56,640 nt of DNA, taken from assembly GCA_040880405.1 (NCBI GenBank), contig JBBDIM010000216.1, positions 1 to 56,640 on the forward strand, read 5' to 3'. The DNA is from JBBDIM01 sp040880405. GTDB taxonomy: Bacteria; Planctomycetota; Planctomycetia; Pirellulales; Pirellulaceae. Positions 1-8,783 of the stretch are shown in pieces; the first letter of the stretch is position 1, and each line of letters begins with the position of its first letter. The position numbers were made by a program, and so were the translations under genes. The notes beneath the pieces were generated by a model. That model did not search any database. It was not told the DNA's origin and saw only the letters and a list, made by a program, of their open reading frames with translations.

Positions 1-77
1 TCGCGATCGCCAACCAGGCCGAGCCGAAGTTGCGGACCCTGGTCAAGGGAATCCTTCAGCATGTCAAACAGGCGTAG
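1..77 (+). CDS. Purine nucleoside phosphorylase, C-terminal end (partial, cut by window edge)
   Basis: An open frame enters from the left edge and stops at TAG 75-77. Its last 24 or so residues contain AEPKLRTLVKGILQHVK, which lines up with AEPKLRRLVREVLSHVY at the C-terminus of the complete phosphorylase that starts 36 bp downstream. The simplest reading is a tandem paralogue of the next gene. Only the tail is visible, so its catalytic residues and substrate class cannot be judged. Confidence 0.6.
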   Translation, partial: AIANQAEPKLRTLVKGILQHVKQA

Positions 78-112
78 GACCCGCATGATGGCGGGTCGGA
101 CGGGAGAATGTC

Positions 113-958
113 TTGTTCAAGCTGAACACGGAAGTGGAGGAACTGGCCGGTGCGGTACGGCGTCGTTGGAATACCCGCCCCTTGGCCGGGATTATCCTCG
201 GTACCGGGCTGGGTAGCTTGACCGATGGGATCGAGGTCGAGGCCTCGATAGACTACTCCGACTTGCCCCATATCCCGGCGACGACAGCCTTGAGCCACGC
301 GGGACGTTTGGTTTGTGGAAAACTGGCTGGAGTGCCGGTGTTGGCGATGGAGGGTCGTTTCCATATCTATGAAGGTTACACCCCGGAAACGATTACCCTG
401 CCGGTCCGGGTGATGAAGGCCTTGGGCTGCGAGATCCTAGTGGTCAGTAACGCCAGCGGCGGCATGAACCCCAACTACCGCAGTGGCGACATCATGCTGA
501 TGGAGGACCACCTCAACCTGATGTGGCAAAACCCCCTCACCGGCCACAACGATCCCGCCTTGGGAGAGCGGCTGCCCGATATGTCGGCCCCTTACGACCG
601 GGCATTGATCGAACTAGCCGAAGCGATCGCCTTGCGATTGGGGATTGTGGTCCACCGGGGTGTTTACGCCGCGATGACCGGCCCGAACTACGAAACGCGA
701 GCCGAATACCGTCTACTGAAAAAAATTGGTGCGGACGTCGTGGGGATGTCGACCGTCCCGGAGGCGATTGTCGCGGCCCAGTGTGGGTTGCGCGTGCTGG
801 CTCTTTCGACAGTGACCAACATTTGTTTCCCGGATGCATTAGGGACGGTGGGCAAGTACGATGTCATCAAAGCCGCCCAGGCGGCGGAACCGAAGTTACG
901 CCGCCTAGTCCGCGAGGTGTTGTCGCATGTTTACCGCTTGAAAGATTCCGCCGAATGA
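113..958 (+). CDS. punA: Purine nucleoside phosphorylase (class I, PNP/MTAP family)
   Basis: The 281-aa product should carry out phosphorolysis of purine nucleosides to free base plus (deoxy)ribose-1-phosphate in the cytoplasm, as part of purine salvage. Family motifs appear in order: the phosphate-binding GTGLG near residue 30, MEGRFHIYEGY, VVSNASGGMNP, and the base-binding segment MTGPNYETRAEYRLL followed by GMSTVPEAIVA and STVTN. The length is normal for trimeric PNPs. The start is probably TTG at 113, since the ATGs at 85, 88 and 108 are out of frame and GGGAG lies about 6 nt upstream. It follows a paralogue by 36 bp, so the two are probably co-transcribed. MTAP-like substrate preference cannot be excluded. 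Confidence 0.9.
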   Translation: MFKLNTEVEELAGAVRRRWNTRPLAGIILGTGLGSLTDGIEVEASIDYSDLPHIPATTALSHAGRLVCGKLAGVPVLAMEGRFHIYEGYTPETITLPVRVMKALGCEILVVSNASGGMNPNYRSGDIMLMEDHLNLMWQNPLTGHNDPALGERLPDMSAPYDRALIELAEAIALRLGIVVHRGVYAAMTGPNYETRAEYRLLKKIGADVVGMSTVPEAIVAAQCGLRVLALSTVTNICFPDALGTVGKYDVIKAAQAAEPKLRRLVREVLSHVYRLKDSAE

Positions 959-960
959 GC

Positions 961-3948
961 CTAACGCCAAGTGAGTACCTTGAACACGCCTTGATGCTGC
1001 CGCATGCGGCTGGGCAAGGCCAAGATCCAGTCGCGGTAGATGCTCAGCAGTAATGCCGTGCCGAAGAACACGCCGCCGCCGATCATCATGTACACGGCCA
1101 CATGCTGGAGCTGTTCCGGGAGGCGGATGTAGACCAGCAGGGTCGCGAGGTAGATCACCAGCGAGACCGCGCCGGTGATGGTTGTGGCGCGAATCCGGCA
1201 GAGGATGCCGCTGCCAATCAAGGCCAAGCCAGCCGCAAGTAATCCGACATCATGCAGTACCGCCCAGGTCATGCTGACCGGGTAGAGCCCTAGTCGCTGG
1301 GCGATGAGACAGACGACCAGTGGCCCCGCAACCAACAAACTCCCCAGGATCAACCCGGTCGAGACGGTATCTTGCCGCTGGTCTCGTTCTCGGAGCCAGC
1401 CAACATGGGCGACGATAAGCATGGCGATCCCGCAGACCATCAAAAACAGTTCGAGCTTTTGCCAGATCAACAGATCGCTCGCTAGTCCAATCATCAGGAA
1501 GGCGGCCAGGCCTTGGCCGATCAGCAGCACAAAGTACCAGCGTCGCCAGGAGTCCTCGGCGACCAGGAAGGTCGCCGCGAGGGACGATGCCATCAAGACG
1601 CCCATCAGGATCAACGTCGGCAAGTCGATGCCGATGTTGGCGGTGTTGTGCAGTGTTAGCAGAATGCCACCGACGCCCGCTAAGCTCAGTAAGGTATTCC
1701 CTCCGCGGAAGATCGCCAGCGAGATCCGGGGCCTGGAAATGCGTTCGGCCAGGGCCAATCGGTAGGCCAGCAGCATCGCCATACCTAACAGGCCGAAGGT
1801 CAGGAGGTACGTACTGGGCAAAACATCGACGACCGTCAGGAGCTGCCAAACCATGCCGCAGGCGGTGGCGATCGCCAGGTAGACACCGGCCGCTCGTCGC
1901 GTGAACCAGACCTCCACACCGTAGAACAGGCTTGTTTGAAGGAAAAACAGGGCCAGCAGCAGGTGCGAGTTGCTGTTCATCTCCACCTCAACGCGGCGAT
2001 CCGGCCCGATCCCAAACGCCGCGGCCAGAATCACGGCCAAGAGGCAGGCGGTGGTCACATGACCAGCCAGGACCAGCGACCACTTGGCGTCCGACTGGTA
2101 CCACCGCGAGACCAGCAAGTAGGTGATTGGCACGATCATCAAAATCGGGGCGGCGACATCCCAGGTGCGGATTTCCATGGTCCACAGCCCACCAAAGACC
2201 GCCAGAAGCGTCGCGACCGCGGCTCCGAGGAAGTAGGTTGAGGCGGAGATCCGTTCGTTCCGTGAGACAAAGGCGCCCAGTCGGCAGGCGAGCGCCGTGG
2301 CGACCATCGCACCGACGTACAGCCAGCCCACTTCCCGCAGCGGGAAAATCTCGAAGGTGGCCCGTAGGTAACAGACGATTCCGATCACGACCGGCACCAC
2401 CACCAACAGCATGCCGAGCAGCGCGGTTAGACTTTGAATGCCTTGGGAGTCGAGCCCCAGGGTTTTGGCTTCCTCCCGTTTGCTTCCGGTCAGGTACCAG
2501 CGCGCGGCATGGAACAGGGCGGCGGTACCAGCCAGCATCAGGACGATCAACTCTTCGGAGATCGGCAGAGGTAGCAGGTCGGCCAGCAGCAGTTCGCTCC
2601 ACAAAAAGGTGAACAAAGCGAGTGCCAAGAGGCTGCCGTTCCGCTGCACGGTGATGTACGAGTAAACGTAGGCATAGGTGGAAACCAACGTCAGGGCGAA
2701 GGCCAGGAGCTTGAGCCGGATATCGGTCGCCAAAGCGGGTGCTTCAAACGGGAGGGTCTGGCCGCCAATCGCCCTCCAGTAGTCGATCAAAAGGTTTTCA
2801 TAGGTCCAGCCGCACACGGTCCACGCCAGCAGGACCATCAGCCCGGAGCCCAGCACGAGATGACCCGCGTTATAAAAGGCCCGGCCAAACTCCTCGCGGC
2901 GGAAAGGTCCCGCGCCCGGCAAGAAGGCGCGTTCGACGTGAATCGCAACTAGGCCAATGGAGATCAGCAAAGTCGAGGCGGCGGCCCCTTCCCAAAATCG
3001 AGCGACGTTCTGATCCGCCAAGATCAACAGCCCGGTTAGCGTCACGCCACCCACCATGGCGTAAACGAACAGCTTATCGCGGATCAACAGGGCGGAGGCC
3101 GTATACAGAGCCAAAATCCCCAGGGCCGGAATCCAGAGGTGCCCCCCCTCGTCCAGTACAATCAATCCCTGGGCGTCGTAAAACCACAGATGCAGCGGCA
3201 TCAACATGCAGGCCAAGAGGGCAAGTCCTCGGCCCGCCAGTTCAAACCGAGTCCATTTCAAAAGCGCGGCACCACCGCCGAGGATCGCCAGATTACCGAT
3301 TCCCATGCCGATGGCGATGGTCAACGGATCATCGAAGAATCCCTGCGTCGCCAACCAAATGACCAGACCCACCACCAACATCCCGGCACCCACCATCATC
3401 AAATATTGCAGGCTACCGGGGTCGAGGATCACCTCCAGGATGTTACGCCGAGGGACCGCGGGTACTTCTGGTTCCCGCTTGAGCGGTTCGACTAAGTCCT
3501 CTTCCTGGTCGTCAATGACAGCCTGCTTTTGCTTCTCGAAAAACGGGCTCGCCTTCGGGCTCGACGTCTCCGCCTGGTTTGGCTCAGTTGCGGACTCCGC
3601 CTGAAAGACTTCATTTTGCTGAATCTTGGCCCTCAGCGAACGCCCTCGGGCCCGATTGTCGCTTTGGCAAGCGTGGGCCTGGTGCAAGGCGATTCGGCCG
3701 GCGGCGGAGTGGATCTCGATCTCGCGATCGACAAAGGCCCGATACCGCCACTCCTGCCGCAGGTCGCGCGGTTGTTCGTCCGTGGAGGGCTCCGGAAGGT
3801 GCGGACAGGGCTCAGGCTCGCTTTCCAGTCGATCGAGCCACGACCGGTAGTAGTCTTCAACCTCTGAGTTCACATTCCATAGGTGAAAACAATGTAGGGC
3901 GAATTCAATCGCCTGACGGAGGTCTTGCGGAGCAGTGGTGTTGGTCAT
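961..3948 (-). CDS. Very large multi-pass membrane protein of unknown function
   Basis: The 995-aa product has two parts. Roughly the first 180 residues are charged and soluble, with many Glu, Gln and Arg. The rest is an almost unbroken run of 20 or more hydrophobic segments separated by short polar loops, to the C-terminus. No catalytic motif, binding loop or signal peptide stands out. The architecture resembles large polytopic proteins annotated only as DUF2157/DUF2339-like membrane proteins, but I do not assign a family. It converges on the phosphorylase gene, with only 2 bp between the stops, and has no operon partner. The start at 3948 (MTNTTAPQDLRQ) is the first ATG of the frame. Confidence 0.75.
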   Translation of the reverse strand: MTNTTAPQDLRQAIEFALHCFHLWNVNSEVEDYYRSWLDRLESEPEPCPHLPEPSTDEQPRDLRQEWRYRAFVDREIEIHSAAGRIALHQAHACQSDNRARGRSLRAKIQQNEVFQAESATEPNQAETSSPKASPFFEKQKQAVIDDQEEDLVEPLKREPEVPAVPRRNILEVILDPGSLQYLMMVGAGMLVVGLVIWLATQGFFDDPLTIAIGMGIGNLAILGGGAALLKWTRFELAGRGLALLACMLMPLHLWFYDAQGLIVLDEGGHLWIPALGILALYTASALLIRDKLFVYAMVGGVTLTGLLILADQNVARFWEGAAASTLLISIGLVAIHVERAFLPGAGPFRREEFGRAFYNAGHLVLGSGLMVLLAWTVCGWTYENLLIDYWRAIGGQTLPFEAPALATDIRLKLLAFALTLVSTYAYVYSYITVQRNGSLLALALFTFLWSELLLADLLPLPISEELIVLMLAGTAALFHAARWYLTGSKREEAKTLGLDSQGIQSLTALLGMLLVVVPVVIGIVCYLRATFEIFPLREVGWLYVGAMVATALACRLGAFVSRNERISASTYFLGAAVATLLAVFGGLWTMEIRTWDVAAPILMIVPITYLLVSRWYQSDAKWSLVLAGHVTTACLLAVILAAAFGIGPDRRVEVEMNSNSHLLLALFFLQTSLFYGVEVWFTRRAAGVYLAIATACGMVWQLLTVVDVLPSTYLLTFGLLGMAMLLAYRLALAERISRPRISLAIFRGGNTLLSLAGVGGILLTLHNTANIGIDLPTLILMGVLMASSLAATFLVAEDSWRRWYFVLLIGQGLAAFLMIGLASDLLIWQKLELFLMVCGIAMLIVAHVGWLRERDQRQDTVSTGLILGSLLVAGPLVVCLIAQRLGLYPVSMTWAVLHDVGLLAAGLALIGSGILCRIRATTITGAVSLVIYLATLLVYIRLPEQLQHVAVYMMIGGGVFFGTALLLSIYRDWILALPSRMRQHQGVFKVLTWR

Positions 3949-4345
3949 GGCGAGTGTCCGGAAAGGCCGTGAGAGGACGAGTGGTGGAATCTATAGCATG
4001 GTCCGCCCGATCAGTAAAACCGGGTGACACCTTGGTTCGCGAAAATTCTCGCCCCGGTGGTCGGCGGAATCGCAAGAAAATCGAAAGAATTGGGCATCTG
4101 GTTCGCATTGGCCGGGAAATGATGCCTGTCGGATTTAAAGAGCTGGAAACGCAAACAAAGGTAAGAAGCCACGGATGAACACGGATTTTCACGGATAGAG
4201 AGACCCGCCTTCGCCCCATCCGCGCGTTATCCGCGTTCATCCGCGGCTTAACTTAGTTTTTTTGGCCGCGGATTAACGCGGATGAAGCGCGGATAAGAAG
4301 TAAGACGAGTTGGCACCGTCCGGGAAATGAATGAACGAGCGATCT
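3949..4345. repeat. Intergenic repeats of the ACGGATTTTCACGGAT family
   Basis: This 397-bp gap has no credible gene. Positions about 4171-4310 hold degenerate repeats built on CACGGAT, TTATCCGCGTTCATCCGCGG and its complement GCGGATTAACGCGGATGAA, so the segment can fold on itself. A related unit, ACACGGATTTTCACGGAT, recurs at about 49995-50016. The gap also carries the promoter side of the membrane-protein gene at 961-3948, but no clear -35/-10 pair is seen. Confidence 0.6.
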
Positions 4346-5869
4346 TTAGTCGGTTGCCGCCGGTGAGGTTTCAGCCGAACGTTCCGGTCGTATCCGCCAC
4401 AGCCGAAATCCGGAGTTTTCCCATAGAGTTTCCGCCCCCAGCGGTTCTACCAACTCGGCGGGAAGCTCGGTCTGGGGCAGGTCGAGCGTCTCGATCCAGT
4501 AGTCGACCTCGTGCTCAGCGACGATTGCCTGCAGGTTTTCGGTCGTCAACTCATGGGGAAAGGTGACCGAGGCTCGTCCGGTTAGCAGGGCCAAAGCCCG
4601 TGGTTTGAAGAACAGGCAGATCGCGTCCTCGGGGGTCCGCTCCTTCGTTTCGGCAAACATCGCGGCTGCCTCCGGCCGGGTGGGGCCGGGCGGTGCCCCC
4701 AGGTCAACGGTCGTTAGCCACAGCAACTGCGATCCCATCGCAAAACAAAAGAAGAGTCCCAGCGCGGCGGTCCGATAAGCACGCGGCCATGGTATTTCAT
4801 GAAGGCCGATCAGCAGATAAAGCAGGTAGAGCGGAATCAGCGGTAAGATCACCCGAGTCCACGCGGCGACCGGCCAAAGTACGACCAATGCGAAATAACC
4901 CACGACGGCCCAACTGGTGAGGGTGGTTCCTTGTTTCATGTGCAGCCGAACGAAGCCGTAAATGGCGACCAAGCTCAGCAACACGCCCGCGACTTTGCGG
5001 ATTGACTCGCTGTACCCATTTCGCCAGAAGTACGAGAACGAGGTGACGTCGGCCTGCAGATTCCCCAGGATGGTGCCGGGGGTGATCATCGAAAGGTGTT
5101 CGAGGTACCCACCTCCCACCTCGGGAAACAGCCACTTTTGGCTGCCCATCAGCCCGATGGCCACCACGACCGGAACGATGCAGCCGGTGAAGGTAATCCT
5201 GCGGTGCCGTAGCACTTGATCCAGCGGGACCGCGATTAACAGGACAACGCCGACCGTTCGAGTCCCAATCGCTAGGTAGATCAAAATCCCCAGCAAAACC
5301 GCCACGGCCAAGCCGGCCTTGAGGGACTTCGATATGCCTTCGCGTGACTCCCCCAGCCACAGCACGGCCAACCAGAACACAAGGAACAACGGCTCGGAAA
5401 GGATCTGCTGGTTCATCTCCCAAAAGATCGAGGAAACGCCCAGCAGGGCCGTTAGTCCCAAGACTTGCCAAGCTGGCAGATACCGCGCGGCGAGCCCCGC
5501 CATCAGCAGCAAGGAGATCGTAAATAACAGAACGATTGCGATCTTCAAAAACGCGTAGTCGAGCCCGCCCACGGCGACCCAAGGGGCCATGTAGGCGGGA
5601 AAGATCGGCGGATATGCCTTCGGCCCGATCCCCAAGGCCAAGTCACTATAAAGGTAGCCAGTCTCGGCATAGGGACGCCCTTCGGCAAGGTTCCGGGCAT
5701 GAGCCAAATAGTGGGCGAAATCATCTCCCCAATCATGCCCCGCCTGGCGAAACGCCAACTGAAAAAGCGTGATCGCCAGCAGCAAAATCGCCAGCAAGAT
5801 CCGCTCTCGGGTCGTCCAAGAGCGTCGCTCGTCCAAGTTCGAAGGAATTGTCGGCTCAGCGGGCTGCAT
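4346..5869 (-). CDS. GT39/ArnT-like membrane glycosyltransferase
   Basis: The 507-aa polytopic protein resembles the dolichyl-phosphate-mannose/ArnT group, which transfers a sugar from a polyprenyl phosphate at the outer face of the inner membrane. After the first membrane helix comes DWGDDFAHYLAHARNL, matching the acidic catalytic loop of this fold, followed by about ten hydrophobic helices, ILSEPLFL in a typical mid-protein position, and a soluble C-terminal tail of about 120 residues. The substrate cannot be inferred. ATG 5869 (MQPAEPTIP) is preferred over TTG 5890, which has no ribosome-binding site. It stands alone, with no sugar-nucleotide genes beside it. Confidence 0.7.
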   Translation of the reverse strand: MQPAEPTIPSNLDERRSWTTRERILLAILLLAITLFQLAFRQAGHDWGDDFAHYLAHARNLAEGRPYAETGYLYSDLALGIGPKAYPPIFPAYMAPWVAVGGLDYAFLKIAIVLLFTISLLLMAGLAARYLPAWQVLGLTALLGVSSIFWEMNQQILSEPLFLVFWLAVLWLGESREGISKSLKAGLAVAVLLGILIYLAIGTRTVGVVLLIAVPLDQVLRHRRITFTGCIVPVVVAIGLMGSQKWLFPEVGGGYLEHLSMITPGTILGNLQADVTSFSYFWRNGYSESIRKVAGVLLSLVAIYGFVRLHMKQGTTLTSWAVVGYFALVVLWPVAAWTRVILPLIPLYLLYLLIGLHEIPWPRAYRTAALGLFFCFAMGSQLLWLTTVDLGAPPGPTRPEAAAMFAETKERTPEDAICLFFKPRALALLTGRASVTFPHELTTENLQAIVAEHEVDYWIETLDLPQTELPAELVEPLGAETLWENSGFRLWRIRPERSAETSPAATD

Positions 5870-5964
5870 GGAACATGGGACTCGACCCAAGACGCGGAGA
5901 AAAGAAATTCAAACCGCGCCAGTTATACCCCGGATCTACTCCGCCACAAACCGATCCTGGTCGA

Positions 5965-6507
5965 TCAAGAGCCCCCCTTCTCCAGCACCTCAATCATCCC
6001 ACAGCAGAAATCAGGCAGGTCGTCCGGTTTGCGGCTGGAGACGAAGTGGCGGTCGATGACCACTGAGGCGTCTTCCCATTTGGCTCCGGCGTTGACCAGG
6101 TCGTCCTTAATTCCCGGCGAACCGGTGACGCGGACCCCTTTGTAAATGCCGGCGGAGATCGGCATCCAGCCGCCGTGGCAGATGGCGGCGACCAGTTTTC
6201 CGGCGGCGTCGAAATCGCGGAGTAGCTGCTTCACTTTTTCATCGCGGCGAAGCTTGTCTGGCATGAACCCGCCGGGGCAAAGGACGCCGTCGAAGTCGTT
6301 GGCGTCGACCGTGGAGATTGCCACGTCCGACTTGGCCGGATAGCCATGCTTGCCGCTGTAGCTGGTGCCCGCTTCGGGGCCGGCCAGCACCGACTCCGCC
6401 CCCGCCTCTTGCAGGCGAAGATGGGGGTACCAAAGTTCCAGGTCTTCGTAGATGTCGCCGACGAAGATCAAAATGCGTTTGCCGCTGAGGGTGGTTTCCG
6501 AGGGCAT
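5965..6507 (-). CDS. DJ-1/PfpI family protein (class I glutamine amidotransferase-like)
   Basis: This 180-aa cytoplasmic protein belongs to the DJ-1/PfpI superfamily, whose members act as deglycases, glyoxalases or stress-linked peptidases. Visible features are the N-terminal strand ILIFVGDIYEDLELWYP with the conserved acidic residue, and the nucleophile elbow AAICHGGW with the catalytic Cys followed by His. The length is that of the YhbO/PfpI subgroup. The frame is open further upstream, but ATG 6507 has AAAGGAG six nucleotides before it, which settles the start. The exact reaction cannot be told from sequence; a glyoxal-detoxifying or protein-repair role is family knowledge only. Confidence 0.85.
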   Translation of the reverse strand: MPSETTLSGKRILIFVGDIYEDLELWYPHLRLQEAGAESVLAGPEAGTSYSGKHGYPAKSDVAISTVDANDFDGVLCPGGFMPDKLRRDEKVKQLLRDFDAAGKLVAAICHGGWMPISAGIYKGVRVTGSPGIKDDLVNAGAKWEDASVVIDRHFVSSRKPDDLPDFCCGMIEVLEKGGS

Positions 6508-6731
6508 GGTTGCTCCTTTCGATTGAGGCCGAATGGCCATGGATATTCCTGTCATGACCCCGGAGGCTATTGTTATCGTGGTGGCCAACTCAATCCAGCG
6601 GTGCGAACTGATTTTTCCCTGGGAATCGAGCCACTGACAGTGGTGGCCCGTTGGTATGCTTGCGAGTCGAACCGGGGGGACGTAAGCTGCCAAGCTGGAT
6701 CGACTTTTGTGTTTTTGATTCAACATGGGAC

Positions 6732-6821
6732 GTGTGAAAAAGGGGTCAGGACTCTTTTTCGCGATACGTTCTCAAAATGGAACACGCATGATGAAAAAGA
6801 GTCCTGACCCCTTTTTCGCAC
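6732..6821. repeat. REPIN-like palindrome, GGGGTCAGGACTC family, copy 1
   Basis: Two perfect 25-base arms around GAAAAAGGGGTCAGGACTC face each other across a spacer of about 32 bp, with a further GTG/CAC pair outside. The element sits 26 bp upstream of the yceH start. A second copy lies just after the yceH stop (7626-7714) with the same arms but a different spacer, the organisation expected of a paired REP sequence mobilised by a RAYT-type enzyme. Confidence 0.85.
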
Positions 6822-6846
6822 GCAGGCAGCAGGAAGGCGGATCATC

Positions 6847-7623
6847 GTGGAAGAGCAGCAGGCGGAACAAGCGGCTTGGCGGCCACTCAAAGAGAATCAG
6901 CGGCGGGTGGTAGGGGTGTTGGTCGAAAAAGCGAAGACCACCCCGGACGCCTACCCGATGACGTTGAATGGGCTGACCACCGGTTGCAATCAGAAAAGCA
7001 ATCGCGACCCGCAAATGAAGCTGGAAACATTCGAGGTGGAGGATGCCTTGGAGCAGCTTCGCGAAATGGGGGCGGTGGCCGAGGTGCATGGCGATGGCCG
7101 CGTGGTGAAGTTTCGGCACTACATGAAGGATTGGCTGGGCTGCGAAGGGGACGAGTTGGCCGTGATGGCCGAGCTGCTGCTGCGGGGCCCGCAGACCGTG
7201 GGAGAGCTGAGGGGCAGGGCGGCTCGGATGGGCAAGATCCCGGATCTGACCTCGCTTCAGCCGATTTTGGATGGCCTGCGGGAAAAAGGGCTGGTCATTC
7301 CGCTTTCTCCGGCCGGTCGAGGACAGGTGGTCACCCATGGCCTCTACCCGGCCGATGAAATGGACCGCGTCCGCAAGTCAGTGGTCGGGGGCGGCTCAGC
7401 GGCTCCCGCTCCTTCACATGCGCCCCAATCGCCGGTAGCTCCGCCATCGACACCGACCACGGTGAGCACAAACGCCACGCCTCAACCAGTATCGCACACC
7501 CCTTCTGCCTCGGCGGTCGATCAATCGCTGGTCGAGGAAATGCGGTCCGAGATCGCCAGCCTCAAGGGCGAGATGGAGCGGATGAAGAAAGAGATTGAGG
7601 ATTTGTGGTCGAACCTGGGATAG
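6847..7623 (+). CDS. yceH: YceH family protein (DUF480/UPF0502)
   Basis: The first 180 or so residues form the two winged-helix domains of the DUF480/YceH family. They begin WRPLKENQRRVVGVLVEKAKT and include YPMTLNGLTTGCNQKSNRDP and the second-domain core LLLRGPQTVGELRGRAARM. A Pro/Ala/Thr-rich linker (about 180-220) leads to a short charged C-terminal helix that looks like a coiled coil, a usual tail in longer homologues. The biochemical role is unknown; the fold suggests DNA or protein binding. GTG 6847 follows GGAAGGCGG at a suitable distance. The gene is boxed by two copies of one palindromic repeat. Confidence 0.85.
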   Translation: MEEQQAEQAAWRPLKENQRRVVGVLVEKAKTTPDAYPMTLNGLTTGCNQKSNRDPQMKLETFEVEDALEQLREMGAVAEVHGDGRVVKFRHYMKDWLGCEGDELAVMAELLLRGPQTVGELRGRAARMGKIPDLTSLQPILDGLREKGLVIPLSPAGRGQVVTHGLYPADEMDRVRKSVVGGGSAAPAPSHAPQSPVAPPSTPTTVSTNATPQPVSHTPSASAVDQSLVEEMRSEIASLKGEMERMKKEIEDLWSNLG

Positions 7624-7625
7624 TG

Positions 7626-7714
7626 GTGCGAAAAAGGGGTCAGGACTCTTTTTAGGTGCGCGTCTTCCAATGGTTAACGGGAAATTAAAAAGAGTCCTGA
7701 CCCCTTTTTCGCAC
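7626..7714. repeat. REPIN-like palindrome, GGGGTCAGGACTC family, copy 2
   Basis: The same arms as in copy 1 (GCGAAAAAGGGGTCAGGAC and its complement) surround an unrelated spacer containing CGTCTTCCAATGG. It starts 2 bp after the yceH stop. The arms are conserved to the base while the spacer is not, which indicates selection or recent spread acting on the arms. Confidence 0.85.
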
Positions 7715-7733
7715 GCGTCATTCCGGTGGGCGC

Positions 7734-7764
7734 AAAAACAAAGGCGAGACTTTTGGTCTCGCCT
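7734..7764 (-). terminator. Rho-independent terminator of the cold-shock gene
   Basis: Read on the minus strand, AGGCGAGAC and GTCTCGCCT form a perfect 9-bp stem with a 5-base loop, followed by TTTGTTTTT. It lies about 50 bp past the stop at 7813 and is the expected end of the cold-shock transcript. Confidence 0.85.
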
Positions 7765-7812
7765 GTTCGCTCAGCTATAAGCGGTCGTTTCTAATTTTAC
7801 GTCCAACCGTGA

Positions 7813-8007
7813 TTACATCACGCGAACGTTCTCGGCCCGGGGGCCCTTAGGACCACGACCTTCTTGATACTCCACGACTTGACCTTCGCGGAGGCTCTCG
7901 TAACTAGTACCCTCAAGGGCCGAATGGTGAAAGAAGATGTCTCCTCTTTCGCCTTCGATGAAACCAAAACCCTTGTCCGTCAGCTTCTTAATAATACCTT
8001 GCGACAC
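7813..8007 (-). CDS. cspA: Cold-shock protein (CspA family)
   Basis: The 64-aa product is a single cold-shock domain, a five-stranded beta barrel that binds single-stranded RNA and DNA and acts as an RNA chaperone. Both nucleic-acid-binding motifs are present: RNP1 as KGFGFIEG and RNP2 as DIFFHHSAL. The length is slightly short of the usual 66-70. GGGAGAA sits 6 nt before the ATG. The transcript probably has an untranslated leader of about 300 nt from a strong promoter at 8314-8343, as is usual for cold-inducible csp genes, and ends in a good terminator. Confidence 0.95.
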   Translation of the reverse strand: MSQGIIKKLTDKGFGFIEGERGDIFFHHSALEGTSYESLREGQVVEYQEGRGPKGPRAENVRVM

Positions 8008-8343
8008 TTTGTCGTTCTCCCGGCACGCAAAAATTAAGTAGTACGCTGCTTTCCCACCGTGCCAAACGGGCCAAGCAAAGTCATTGTGCTCTTAACAAGG
8101 AGCACTGCCAGAGAGAAGCAAAAGAATCCAGAATATGGTTCACGCTACGCCGGGCGAAATGGTATTAGACATTTCCCCGAAAACGAAGGGACGAATCTTG
8201 AGATACTTGCAACCGGCCGCTTTCAACCGTGAGGCTGATGCAAGCGACAAAGCCTGCCGGCCAATGAGCCGCAAGCAAATCAATGTCGCCTTCGCTTCCC
8301 ACTAACTGCCCGAAGTATAGCACCCTGTTCGGAGGGAAGTCAA
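8008..8343 (-). promoter_or_regulatory. Sigma-70-type promoter and long leader of the cold-shock gene
   Basis: On the minus strand TTGACT (8343-8338) and TATACT (8319-8314) are separated by 18 bp, a near-consensus promoter pointing at the cold-shock gene. Transcription should begin near 8307, giving an untranslated leader of about 300 nt. Long leaders in csp genes refold at low temperature to control translation; that this one does so is inference. No other gene is seen in the gap 8008-8402. Confidence 0.65.
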
Positions 8344-8402
8344 TGCTTGCTGACGGTTTGGTGAAAAATACCGGAAATTAGGGAATTGAGGATGAAAAAC
8401 GG

Positions 8403-8783
8403 TTAGTGGGCGTAAGAGTCGTTGGGGTTGATGCCGATCACCCCTTCCACGTGAATCGCGGAATTGATCTTTTCCAGGGTGTCGTCCCAGCGGGTGGCGC
8501 GGCGGTGGGCCTCCTGATAGAGCGCCAGCAGGAAGGGATAGTCGTCATCTCCATCCTCGCGAGTCATGTAGATCGATTCGCGTCCCTCGGTGTGAACAGC
8601 GACGCCAATGAAATCCGACATTGCCATGGGCGACTCAAACGAAATGGCGATTTGGATCTCGGGCGCCAAATATAGTTCGAAGCAGTCCTTTTCCTTAGCA
8701 GATCGTACCCAGAGAACCTGATTCTTCCGGGACTTTGCTAGCAGGTCGCGCAAGATTACGAGCAGTTGTTCGTCAGCCATCAT
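8403..8783 (-). CDS. Hypothetical protein, 126 aa
   Basis: I do not recognise this protein. It is soluble, acidic and helical at both ends, with no signal peptide or membrane segment. The middle (FELYLAPEIQIAISFESPMA) looks like beta strands, and a DGDDD cluster lies in the second half. It overlaps the end of the upstream 191-aa gene by 11 bp, so the two are translationally coupled. Two Met codons open the frame; the choice between them is not resolved. Confidence 0.65.
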   Translation of the reverse strand: MMADEQLLVILRDLLAKSRKNQVLWVRSAKEKDCFELYLAPEIQIAISFESPMAMSDFIGVAVHTEGRESIYMTREDGDDDYPFLLALYQEAHRRATRWDDTLEKINSAIHVEGVIGINPNDSYAH

